A stretch of 64,000 bases of DNA from Bombardia bombarda (Eukaryota > Ascomycota > Sordariomycetes > Sordariales > Lasiosphaeriaceae): assembly GCA_030512295.1 (NCBI GenBank), contig JAULSR010000001.1, positions 496,001 through 560,000 of the forward strand. Reading direction: 5' to 3'. The notes under the pieces were generated by a model that did no database searches, had not been told where the DNA came from, and was given only the letters and a program-made list of their open reading frames with translations. A program made the translations under genes and the position numbers. Shown one piece after another: positions 41,501 to 51,884 of the stretch; the first letter of the stretch is position 1; every line of letters begins with the position of its first letter.

Positions 41501-42266
41501 AATCATGGACCTTGGTGCCCCTGATGCGCGGATCGTATGTCGAGGAGGGCGGCGGTTGAACGTCTGGCGTACTCTGCCCTGTGCGTCTCCTCATCAACAG
41601 AGTCGACATAGGGTTTTTCAGAAACGGCAGCCCCCTTTTCCCCTTATGTGTATCGGAGGCAGTAGGCGAAGCCGTAAAAGGCGCAGGTTCGGTCGCCATC
41701 CTTGTTCCCGCAGGCCGTCTGCTGGTTGATCCCGCAGAGTTTTGTTGAAGCTCAGTTGGCGCGACAAATGACGATGGAGGTTTCAATTGCTTGGTTGTAG
41801 TCGGGTGAGGTCGAGACGGAAACGTGGTGTTGATTGGAGGAGGCGGTGATTTCGCTCTCGAGATGCGACCTGGTGGAATTTGACCGGGGAGAGCTCCAGC
41901 CGCCTCGGGCTGTGTCCCTTGAAGGCTCCGTCGTTGATTCTGCAGGGCTACTCCACCAATAAACCCCGTAGTTCCACCGTTGAATGCAGGGCGAGTCTGG
42001 GGCGGGCGCGAGTCTTGCGACGCGGGTCGGGCGTCATCTTGAGGCTTAATACTAGCGAGAGCAAAGTCGGCTGACGTCACTCGGGTAATAGGTGGTAGCA
42101 TCGGTGGCAGTTGGGAGGAATTGGACGAGCGGGGCCGTACGTCTGGCCGGGGCGAGACATCTTGGGCAGTCTGGGGGTGTTCGTGAAGCGGAGCCGCCTC
42201 CCAAGGGCTGAGCTGATCGTGATGGCCTGGCGATGCGCGCCGATGGAAGCGAAGATGCGACAACAT
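38529..42266 (-). CDS. Very long intrinsically disordered conserved fungal protein, unknown function
   Basis: An intron-free frame of 1245 codons, clearly coding because of its length and steady GC-rich third positions. The sequence is dominated by Ser, Pro, Gln, Asp and Gly with many phosphorylation-like SP/TP and RxxS sites. An acidic centre (DEFDEDSFDYDAMMDD near residues 450-470) precedes more ordered patches: FAGFVFQR, DDIYFDDGLADELNF, DKYGRPIPGAFARAK, ANGGYFGPG, REPNLTPITERSEYS and MNLSALLKLRSKAWGG. I have seen these patches in uncharacterised Pezizomycotina proteins, and do not know a function. No membrane segment or catalytic domain is seen. The start at 42266 is the first ATG of the frame. 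A signalling or polarity scaffold is possible, but that is conjecture. Confidence 0.8.
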   Translation of the reverse strand: MLSHLRFHRRASPGHHDQLSPWEAAPLHEHPQTAQDVSPRPDVRPRSSNSSQLPPMLPPITRVTSADFALASIKPQDDARPASQDSRPPQTRPAFNGGTTGFIGGVALQNQRRSLQGTQPEAAGALPGQIPPGRISRAKSPPPPINTTFPSRPHPTTTKQLKPPSSFVAPTELQQNSAGSTSRRPAGTRMATEPAPFTASPTASDTHKGKRGLPFLKNPMSTLLMRRRTGQSTPDVQPPPSSTYDPRIRGTKVHDFSAPRPKRVLSTVDASAASETPQSVGDSASTPRGAIWPPRLDSAGQGNTELARNPSLNHSSVGSDLGLSSQQDHQYFVSKPLPEQPIPAVPPKDSPATSHRTSSSATSRAISRQTSILLDSTNSTRTTRSHRLSLSETSTRGSVISSLPKHMASTSSRFSFDMIGSANEEKLLEDRHRKREQEKKTTDVAPDRRDSRFDEFDEDSFDYDAMMDDDGLEERIPGVNADYEDEEEGDGEDGNEYQSDPDNDQENFAGFVFQRSNQPSAAPSPYPPGELLPTPRDANGTVIGFAMTKDTTPCLPPHDLYLDDAPEVGLDTTLVHSNSAASAGSVPGLGIQGFDITAEAENNAVAPQNNHQDVPPDLPPPQRTVADDIYFDDGLADELNFEHDGTVFDESIFDNVDTDKYGRPIPGAFARAKEAMQAMHATQIQDSKRDSDITSRFSAASELSQSTAHTSLSTGLQQPPPPDVEIDQGNLLSAEQAVVDDMPKMGILGQDLAYQAALAEAAQMAAASGKFRRGSSPPPPAELTITSPTDSTESQTHSHPDPTLDHYEDDPYTENLGDYDVDDEDIVAEANASALANDSDGFYGQEFGFYSTPISQSHHGYSHHTPSPSGVPVALNAENLFQYANGGYFGPGLDRTTSGRIVSREPNLTPITERSEYSNRNSIMSLTIPPVIGSEGGRNSANLQSPGLAQLALLSDDDSMNLSALLKLRSKAWGGSQASLVSSREGSPREERGAPLDGASSPFNSSGLFGPPLAGQQQHTRKNSAFSIWTNSDAGDSGQGSPTLTTSMILPPFSSQQQPPMPPLVPVIQPANGNSQAVLLPPVQIFSPPKPTPLVPPAAHVCSNNCSPVLEGEECDGSAGCTATTTPCATGLQQPSAGGGLWTKSPTQMDAGSDIFGSESIMAEVASSAAAAAAPMAPAGGIPSPQQQRHGRPGMGHRHKGSADSISYIKEEESGGTRWVMERRRTAESGEVEILEREVVEGGRI

Positions 42267-43684
42267 TTTGGCCGCCTGCTGATTTGCTTTGCGCTAGATG
42301 ATGAATCAAGATGCTGTGGGGCTGGGCGCCCTGGTATATGGCATCGAGGCTGGAGATGCGAACGCGGCCCTCCCCTTAACGGGGCGCGACCTGTCAAGCT
42401 GTTGACCTGTCAAGTCGGACTCGGACTCGGATTCGACTTCGGTTTCGAGTACAAATGCAGCGACGGTCGATGGAGATGCGAACCGGTAATCGACGCGAGA
42501 GACACAAGTCGTAGATCCATGTAACTTGAGTTTATCAATGCCAGCTGACCAGCAACAAGACTGTTTAGGCGTATTCAAGCAGGCCTCGCTTGTCGGAATT
42601 GGGGAGGAATGCTGTGATGGATAATCAACTCTACACAGTAGGTAGCTTCCTTCGAGGTTGACCCACCATCCCCTGTGCAGCCGTGGGGCATGTTGCTCGT
42701 ACCTATTGATGGCACGTGCACTGCCGTGTGACGTGCTGGACATTTGCGATTACCCAGCTACCCCACCATTTCAAACACCTGTAGGCTCGCCTTGCGCGCT
42801 TTGTAAAATGGTAGTGTAAACCTCACAATTGACACCAAGACAGCGACCAAGCTAGCCAGGCTCCCAGTCAATACAAGATCCAGTCTGAGTCGCCCGCAGC
42901 CGTCTCATTAAGTGTTGCTTTTACACAACAACGGATATAGGAAAGCGCCTGTGAGGCGAACGCCAATGCGATAAGAATGTTGCCGGATGGCAGATAGGCT
43001 ATCGTATCTCCCTTATTTGTTTATCCGACTACTAAAACAAGCTAATACCTTGAAGACAAGATCTCGACAACTAATCAAAGCCACTCGTTGCGGGCTGCGA
43101 CGGGTTGTGTTTGAGTTATTCCCGAAAGTCTTCTTCCACCCCTTTCTAGGTGGTTTCCTCTATGATGGGGCCAAGACTGCCTTCATTCGTTGCGAAATCT
43201 GGAAATCAAAGAACTGACTTCGGGATATTTCCTTTGAAATCACATGGATTCACCATATTACCGAACAATGTCGCTTTGGGACATTCAGTCCTAGAAATCA
43301 GGTGGTTGTTCACATATGATTTCATGGAGCTATCGTTAAATAAGTAAGACTTATATGCTGTCCTCAAAGGCTAAGATGGGATGAAGATGTACGGAGCGAG
43401 GCAGGACTGCCCGTTGCCAATCAAGGGACCTACGAGACTCACGTGAACAACTTGTCAGTTATTATAGCTGAACTGACGTTCAAGGACAGATTTACTGCGT
43501 CACACTTCACATTCAGCATCATTCTAAGGCAGCTAAGTATATGCTGGGAGGTTGAAGCTTCAGCTTGGTCGAGTTGCGGTTATCCATCCCATATCCAAGT
43601 CGTCAATGGCATACTCCACTGTGGCTCAGGTTGATGCAGACTGAAAACAGTGCCACCACTAATGGAGCACCATCCATGGATATG
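42267..43684. other. Intergenic stretch
   Basis: Upstream region of the disordered-protein gene and flank of the tRNA. No coding region is supported. Confidence 0.5.
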
Positions 43685-43756
43685 GCATCAATGGTCTAGT
43701 GGTTAGGATTCAACCCTTCCAAGGTTGAGGGGGGGGTTCGATTCCCTCTTGATGCA
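43685..43756 (+). tRNA. tRNA-Gly (TCC anticodon)
   Basis: The 72-nt sequence folds as a tRNA: acceptor arms GCATCAA and TTGATGC pair fully, the anticodon arm is CAACC-CTTCCAA-GGTTG with anticodon TCC, and the T arm has the TTCGATT loop. The T stem uses part of an eight-G run and contains one G-U pair. The D loop reads AGTGGTTAGG, one T longer than the form I remember for fungal tRNA-Gly(TCC). A T-rich run for polymerase III termination follows within about 10-40 bp. No intron. Confidence 0.9.
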
Positions 43757-45457
43757 TAACTTTTTGGATTAGTCTATTTGTACCAGCTTCGTTTTTTCTC
43801 ATCTTTGTTTTGGGAACGTTCCATTTTGTATTTCACTGTGAGATATTCACTTTACACCTATCTGATCTCACGTTAATTCCAGCATATTAAACACATGGCT
43901 GAGTTTTCTGACTCATTCTATATCACCAACACTATAAATGACCACTTGGAGTATTCGAAGATGATAAGACTACCCCAATTTCATAGACAGAAGGGAGAGT
44001 CAGTCGGGGCATGTCTTCAAGTTGGCTGGAATGGACAACTGGGTACGTACCGTTTTCTGGCCTGGATCCATGACATAAATATTCGACATATTAAACGACG
44101 AGGCAGGGCGTATTTGCCTTGATTCAAATGACAGCATCAAGGCCTCTTTGTATGAGGCTCAAACTCGAAGAACCAACCGTTGGCAAGGTTGAGACAACAT
44201 GAGTCGGAAAAAGGCAGCCAGCCAGCGCAAAAATGCAGCGAAGTCACGCCTTTGAAGTAATGGAATATGGAGCGTGAAATATCAATAAAAGGATATCACT
44301 TACTACCCCCCCGGTTGCTTGCACGACGACCATGTTCTATACCGTGACCTTTCGGTGGGAGTTCCCGGTCCACCTGTGGTCGGTAACAATCTCGCCGCGT
44401 GGCCTGATAGACCATGCTCCATCACTTGAGCTTGAGGTGTCAGACCAGTCAGAACTGCCTCACTTGTGTCCCTAATTCCCTGACATACATGTGGTTATCC
44501 TTCATGTATGGTTTCGGTAGTGGCCCGGTGGGTATCAAATGCTTTATGGGCATCGCATCTGCGTTGAATAGGGTTCGCCGGCGTTCCCGCCCGGCAAGTT
44601 CGCCCAGTTTACGTTGTATATGAATACCTAGAAATGAGCCAAGACGGCATGAGTGGGTGAAATAAGCCCATTTGAGATCAGTCGTTCTTTCCTCGATTAT
44701 GGCTATGTTTGGAAATTCCAAGAGGTTGCGTCACCCAGCCATCAATGCTCTTTCCCGTTACGACAAACACCCGGACAGGAGCGGTTCCGGTTCCCAAGTT
44801 CTCAAGTCGTCACACCTCGAGCGCTTGGGGGTTAAAGGTATATTGTGCCAAAAAAAAAAAAAAAAAAAGGGTCTCATTGCCCGGGCCAACTGGCTGTTTT
44901 CCGTAAGATCAGGGCCTGTTGTCTCTCTCGCAGTTGCGTTGGATCCAGAGCGCGTGTTGGTCGCACGCACGCAAGGGGCCGGAAAGCACTAAAATCCCTG
45001 ACGCTTGTTTGGGCGTCGCGGCGCGTGGCACCAGTGCCACTGCAGCATGCAAGGATGCGACCAATCGACGATGCAGGAGCAACCGAACCTGGCCCGACAG
45101 CCAATCTCGTCCGAGTTGCAACCGTTGGAAGCTGCCATAGCAATGGGGCCCGCGATGGTTTGCCAACCCAATGAGCGCCGCGCTGCCCATCGCAGTTGCG
45201 TCAGCTCGCAATTGGGAGACAGCAGCCATGGAGCCTGGAGTCATTGGCCCGTTCCGATTCGAGCCCTGAGCCGGGCTCAGCCCTGGTGATTCTGTGGTTA
45301 GATGCACAATCGTCGAGAGGGAGGAGGGGAGGTGGGCTTTCGGTCAAAAAGGTCTTTTTGCCCTGGGCGATACTTATTCTCGACCCAAGTACCTCAACTC
45401 ACTCCTTGGCAACAAACACTAAAACCTGCACAGCTGACGTTTGTTTTGATTTTCGAC
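43757..45457. other. Intergenic stretch
   Basis: No coding region is supported. It contains a 19-bp A run (44850-44868), a palindrome GGCACCAGTGCC near 45030 and the promoter and leader of the zinc-domain gene. Confidence 0.5.
44850..44868. repeat. Poly-A run
   Basis: Nineteen A residues in non-coding DNA; no adjoining retrosequence was recognised. Confidence 0.8.
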
Positions 45458-47733
45458 ATGACTCAACCAAACCCGGCAGCAGTATTGGAGGACGAGACAA
45501 CAATAACAACAACAACAACAGCCTTGCCACAATGGTCTCGTCCCTCGTACCATGACCTGCGGTTTGGCAAGCCAGACCTCGGGGCTGCCGCCGAGAACTG
45601 GCCCTTGACCATGAAGAGCGGAGGAACGTCTGCCACGTCACGATCTCCCAGCCCTGCCACCCCATCAGAGAGCTCTAATTGCTATGCTCCCTCCTCAACG
45701 AGCAGCTGGGCAACATCTGCGCGCCCCGCCACTGACTGCGGCTTTCCAAACGACGAAGACCGCGACGCTGACCGCTGTGGAAATAGACGAGAAGACGAGT
45801 AAGTGTTCCCAATCTCCAGTCGTGGAGCGGCCGTGCTATATAACAAGTTCGGCTTCAGAGCTGCTCCGATTTCCGCTCTAACTAAAACGTTAGCATCCCA
45901 AGAATGCCGGGACGTCCGGTGACGCCTGTTAGTCGCTTCGCTCGCTCGGTGAGAGGACACTCAACCAGATCACCAGGTCGCCCAAGCTCGCTGAAAAATG
46001 CAATTTCGGTACGTGATGGAGTCGAAAACAAGCCTACTGAAGGCTTTGAGAACGTAGAGTCCGACATCAGTGAAAGCGAAAGCGAGACAGTTGGGGATGA
46101 CACAGACACTGATGACGACGACAACGAATGGAGTGGCCAGAACGGAAACCTGGAGTCTGCGGTTATTACTGCTGTTGACGGGGATCTGTCTATGGCAGCT
46201 TTCTTGATCCCTCTCATTCACCGGAATTTTAACGTGGCTCTGAAGAGCAAAGTCTTGTCCTGGCAGTGCACCACGACCACTCATGGTGGTGCAGGTGGGT
46301 CCCCTGGTGGCAAAACCTCTGGCTCAAGGGGGGAGTCTTCACAAGGTCAGGGCTCGGGGAATTCTCGAAAGCGCCGGCGGCGGTCTGGTTCCGATGGCGG
46401 AGGCAGAGAAGGAGTAGGCGGCTGGGATGGCGACGATGGCGACGATGACGAGGACAATAACGGTGATTTGGGCCCCGGTCTGGATACTGCTGGAGCAGAG
46501 TCCACTCCCCTGCTTGCTTGCCCTTTTAACAAACGAGATCCTGTTAAGTACGGGATTCAGCACGGAAGTTCGGGAAGCATGAAGAAGTACAAGTACAGGC
46601 CGTGCATGGGACCAGGTTTCAAGTCGATCCAGCGGCTAAAGTGCGAACTCCCCCACCCCGAGATGCAGTCAACTAGACTGACCAAGATGAGCACAGGGAA
46701 CACTTGAAGCGGGCGCATTCACCTGTGCAGTGCGAGCGCTGCTACGAAATCTTCCCCGGGACCATCAAAGAGCGTCCAGCATGTCTTTCCAGATTGGCCG
46801 AGCACCGTAAGATGGACATCTCGTGCGAACGTGGAGATCCCGCCAATAAGGAAGGTATTGATGAGGCTCAATGGGCGGCTCTTGAGAGACAGAATCGTAA
46901 GAAGAATCAGGAAATCCACAGACTTGAGAAGTGGAACGAGATCTGGGACGTGTTGTTTCCAGGTGTGAAACGCCCAGAAAACCCATGTAAGTTTCCTACA
47001 AGACCTTCCGTTCAAAACGCTCTCCTGGTGAAACATGACGAGCCACTAACACCATTTTCCCAAAGGGCACGACATTGTCGTACCATTCCAATCTTCTTCA
47101 TACGGAGAGGACTTTGCCAAGCTCTTCGTCAGCATGATGGAGCACAAAGTACGCCAAGGGGATATTGACGAGAAGGCTTTCAAGACTGTCCAGGAAGTCA
47201 TGTCAAGCGTCGCCCAGAAGGCGTTCAAGACATATGTCAACATCCACGGCAACCCGCTGACGGAAACAACATCTTCGAGTGAGAGCAAGAATCGTCAGTC
47301 GTTAGTTGGCGGCTCCTCAACGCACTTGTCTGCTCCTGCCACGACAGCCTCGAACCAACTCACGGCAACCACTGCGGCGACATCCATCGTTACCGCGCCA
47401 ACGAGAAGATCACGATCGTATACGGTCAACCCGGGCTACGGGATGGCAATGTCCCCAATGACTCAGCAGCCGGGCCAACCCCAGCAGTTCATGCCCCCTC
47501 CTATGCCGCAAGTGCCAGCTGGCACGAGTATGCCCGCTTTCGCTGGGATGGGGGGAGATGATCCCAACGGGTATTACTACGGCAACATGTTTTCTCCCCA
47601 GAACTCGTGGGGCCCTAACAATGTGCAGTTTCCCCCTCCGCACATCTTCCAAAATTTCAACATGTCGGGGACGGACTACTACCAGGTTGGCGAGCCACAG
47701 AACTTTGGCTCGGGGCCGACTGAAGATGTTTAG
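45458..47733 (+). CDS. Fungal C2H2-like zinc-domain protein, candidate nuclear regulator
   Basis: Four exons (45458-45798, 45894-46640, 46697-46986, 47066-47733) close exactly to 681 residues; introns of 95, 56 and 79 bp have CTAAC- or CTGAC-type branches. Residues 1-320 are low complexity, with an acidic run and a basic KRRRR cluster that could be a nuclear signal. From about residue 323 comes the typical fungal module CPFNKRDP...Y...C.G.GF.SI.RLK.HL.R.H...C..C, followed by a helix and a WNEIWDVLFPG segment. This module is widespread in Pezizomycotina, where it is assumed to bind zinc and act in nuclear regulation, though most members are uncharacterised. The C-terminal third is Gln/Pro/Gly/Asn-rich and could serve as an activation region. 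The start at 45458 is the best ATG, but upstream frames are open. Confidence 0.8.
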
Positions 47734-50461
47734 TTTCTAAGTGAGGCCTTTGGCGTTCTAGTGGGTTTTTGTCAAGGTTGGAATTTTGTTTATTTGGGGG
47801 TGCAATTGATTTGATGTTTTTTTTTTTGCAACATTCGCTTCTTCAACATCTTTCATTCGTACGCGTCAGTGCGTTATATTCACTCGTTTCAATGATTCGG
47901 TTCTTGTTGGCGGTGACATCTCGGTAGCAGCAATGGACCTTAGGGACTTCACTTGCTAACAAGACCGTTTTGGATACTTTCTTTTGTTGAGAACAAGATG
48001 AAGGTCTACCAACAAGTGATGGAAGTTTGACCTGGGACTTTGTTGAATTGGTGGATTATTTTACTTCTATGTTTGAGGCGTGGGAGCGAGAGAGACAAAG
48101 AAACAGGTATGCAAAATGGGTTGGGCGACTTAACCTTACGTACCGAAGTTATCGCGCGCCTCGCTGGGCTGCTTTTGGTTCTAGTATGATTTAATGCTTT
48201 GGTGCTGTAGTATCCGATGAATAGATTTTGTTTACAATTCTTCTTGTCTGGCTGTGTCTTGAGTGAGGATAGTAATTTCTCAACACAAAGATAAAAAGAG
48301 CAAACTTCACTTCGTTTATCAGTTATTGAGTTGCTGCAAGGTTCATGAAGCCTAGATGCTAGAACTACAAGTTGTGGGCTGTCCCGACATAACTCGACCC
48401 AGCAGTCATCCTGTGCATGTTCCTATCTCCGTCACAAAGGGCTATCGTTGGGCAAAATGTAGAGAAAAAGAATGATCGCATGGCTTGGAGCGCCGTCGAT
48501 GGGATGAGGTGATGTTGTCGTATAATTAGTACATATAGGGGGTATGTTGCCAAAGAGGCAACAGTTCTGTTTTTGCGCTCTCGTTATAGATGTAGTTTGC
48601 TATCGAATTCTATGGATAAGTTAGGGAGAGTGCCCACTGCGTCCCGGAGGTGATGAGGCTAACCGCGATCGGTTCTAGGGTCCAGACGTTTTACCTAGTA
48701 GCTACAGTGCCAGTCAATAAGTCTGGCTCCATATGCAATTTGATACCACTTACTACGTATAACCATACCACCTATAACCACACTACCTTGAAATTATGTT
48801 ATTGAGCTCGGGTTCTTGGGCAGGGGTACCGGTCATTCTCTGCGACAAAAAGCTACAATCCAGCTCAGGTTTAATTGTTAGTCTGGTTCTTCGTGACAGG
48901 GGCCCCGGTTCTACCTAAGTAGCTGCGCGCTTTATATTTGCCCCCTTTTCGCTAGTACGCGTGATAGCCGTCCACGATCCAGATACTGAGGAGCGTTTCA
49001 AGAGTGTACACACTGCTGAGTTGACTTCGCACAGGAATTATGGTGGCTTAACTGTCTGTGTACTACTCCTTACAGTCTGCCTGGCAGATGCGTCCTGCTT
49101 TCCGCCGTTTTCACCTGTGTTATTTGTCATTATTTCTCCTCCTTGGCTCATTTCTACTTTTCAGTTTGGATACCTTAAGTACCGTGATTTCTTTCTTACT
49201 AACAGCAGTTGAAGTTTGTCACCATGTGACGGAACCTTTTGTTCGGATTGGTGGGTCAATTCACTAGAACCAGAAGCAGAGAAAAAAAAATACTATATCA
49301 AAGATGACTGCGAGACCTGACCTTGCCTGTGTAATGAAGTTGGTGCGCTAGTGGGCCGTTATGCTTTGAATCTAGTACGATGGAAACTTTGGCGTTGTCA
49401 CTCAATAGATACCTAGACTTCGATATTTTACATTCAGAAATCAGTCCCTTTAACATGGCTTCTAGCTACTAGGTATCAATCAATGTGCTAACTGGCCCGA
49501 CATATGTAAACAAAAAAATTGGTACTCACGGGCTAAGTAGCAGTAGACGTATGTAGGTGCTTAGTTTGGGTTAGGAAAAGCGAGATTTCTAGAGAAGTGT
49601 CAAATCATCAATGAAGTTGACTGAAATATACAATGACAACAACTCTTCACTATATGTTGATATCAAAGTTGACAACATCTTTATCCCCTTACTAGCTCAT
49701 TATCTTGAGGTTAAACATCTTGGTTCAACCTCGAGCCGCCTAGGATGAGAGAAGACTAATACTCAGATAGCATCAGCCTCTTGAAGTTCGAGCCTTCTCG
49801 GACTGTGCTGGTTAGAACCCAGCCGCTAGATGCAGGCAGCTATTGCAATGACGCAGGCTTACCGGAAAACCGTACGTCATGTAGGTATTTAGTTGCGGAG
49901 TTTGCTGCGGAGTTTGATTTTGTCTAGATTGGTTGCGGAGTTCAGATTTGGCTGATCCTGACTTTTTATACATGCGAAGAGCCAACAAAGAGAAGCAAAG
50001 TGAACTAGCACTTGCTTAGGACACTTAGGAATAAACGAATAGTGTTAGCTGTCTCAGTGGACAATTTGGTGACATGCACTGCACCACCTGCAGCTGATCT
50101 GAGGGTGAAAAGGCTTCACAATGCTAGCCCGCTTACATGAAATTGGTATTTGATGGAAGGCTCGGTCAACCTTCAGCAGTTCAGCCGCAGAAGAGTGAGG
50201 CGAGGGTCCAGCGGATACACAACAATGTAGGCATCCTTAAACTGACGTAGACGACAATCCCACCAGGACAAGGGAGTTATAACTCCGCAGATATTTGTCC
50301 TGTGTGTACGTATACCACCATCTGGTTGCCGATATGGCAAATATAAAGGGTCATTGCCTCCACCATAGGTTGGAGGTCTCGTCATCACAGCACTCATCTC
50401 TCAACCCATCCCAACTCAACTATAGTTCCACGCTCAAGCACTACCATCTCACAATCCCACC
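47734..50461. other. 2.7-kb AT-richer gene-free region
   Basis: I see no gene or recognisable element. AT content is high at 47740-48600 and 49180-50050, with T- and TA-rich runs and stops in all frames; a heavily mutated old repeat is possible. The right end is the aldo-keto reductase promoter. Confidence 0.5.
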
Positions 50462-51790
50462 ATGTCCTCCGTCCACATGAAACCTCTCGGCCGCAACGGG
50501 CCCTTGGTCTCACGCATCGGCTTCGGCACAATGGGCCTGGGCATCGCCCGCACCGCTGAGCCCATCCCCGACGAGCAGCGTCTTGCCCTGCTCGACCGCG
50601 CCCACGAGCTCGGCTGCACGTTCTGGGACAGCAGCGACTTTTACGTACGAGCTTCTATCTTTTAACAGATAATCTGATGGAACTTGGTCAAAGCCAACAC
50701 TGACACCCTTTCTACCCCATTCACAGGGCGACACAGAATCTCTCATCGGCAAATGGTGTACTAAGAGAGGCAAGCGGTCCGACATCTTCATCGCCACCAA
50801 GTTCGGCGCCACCTACCAGCCCCAGCCCGACGGCAGCACCGGCTTCACCTTCCGCGGCGACGCCGCCTACGTGCCCATCGCGTGCGAGGCCAGCCTGAAG
50901 CGCCTGGGCGTCGACTACATCGACCTGTACTACCCGCACCGCGTGGACGGGTCGACGCCCATTGAGCATATCGTGCAGGAGATGGTCAAGCTGAAGGAGT
51001 TGCGTACCCTCCCACCCCCCGTTTCCCCTTCCTACTATAGCATGCTGACTGTGGGGGGATTGATTGACGGGGACAACAGGGCAGGCAAAATCCACCACCT
51101 CGGCCTCAGCGAAGTCAGCGCGACGACCCTCCGCCGCGCGCACGCCGTGCACCCCATCGCGTGCGTGCAGATGGAGTACAGCCTCTTCAGCACCGAGATC
51201 GAGCACCCGCAGACGCAGCTGCTGGCGACCTGTCGCGAGCTGGGCGTTGCTGTCGTTGCGTACTGCCCGCTGTCGCGCGGGCTGCTGACGGGCAGCATCC
51301 AGAGCCCCGACGATTTCGCGCCGGGCGATCAGCGGGTCATGTACCCGCGGTATTCGAGGGAGAATTTCCCCAAGAACAATGCGCTGGTGGGGGCGATCAA
51401 GGGGTTGGCAGAGAAGAGGGGTAACGGGGTCACGGTGGGCCAGGTTGCGCTGGCGTGGTTGCTTGAGCAGGGGGATGATATCTTTCCTATTCCGGGGTGA
51501 GTTTGTCGCTTTCTTTTCCTTTCACCTGTCTTGGTGTGTTGGCTGGGGTTTGGGTTGGTGAATGTGGGGATGGTGGTTACCGTGGCGATTGACTTGTTGA
51601 CTGACACTGCCACGACAGCACGATCCAGCAAAAGTATTTGGAGGAGAACTGGGGCGCGTTGGAGGTTGACTTGACAGCCGAAGAGGCGCAGGAGATCCGC
51701 CGCCTGGTTGAGGAGGCATCCGTTTTTGGACATCGCTATCCGGTGGAATACCAGCTGGCCATGTTTGCTGATACACCGGCGTTGGAGTAG
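50462..51790 (+). CDS. Aldo-keto reductase (AKR13-like)
   Basis: Four exons (50462-50644, 50727-50998, 51080-51496, 51619-51790) give 347 residues, normal for the family. The catalytic tetrad is complete: Asp56, Tyr61, Lys86 and His132, the last in YYPHRVD. The (beta/alpha)8 barrel ends with the NADPH-binding segment around PIPGTIQQKYLEEN. The GFGTMGLG start and DSSDFYGDTESLIG motif match the AKR13 (YakC-like) group of NADPH-dependent aldehyde and ketone reductases in the cytosol; substrate unknown. The second intron uses donor GTTGCG, weaker than the others but supported by phase and by homology across the junction (LKE-AGKIHHLG). Converges on the next gene with 94 bp between stops. Confidence 0.93.
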
Positions 51791-51884
51791 AGCACTGTTG
51801 CACATTCTAGTGGACACCAAGCTGATGAGGTTGGTTGAGAATTGTGGTGTATTTGTATAGTTGCGTTTTTAGAGTAGTGGTTAT

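Noticed and set aside
44850..44868. Poly-A run considered as the tail of a retroposed gene
   Set aside because: No coding or SINE-like sequence lies upstream of it and no flanking duplication was seen.
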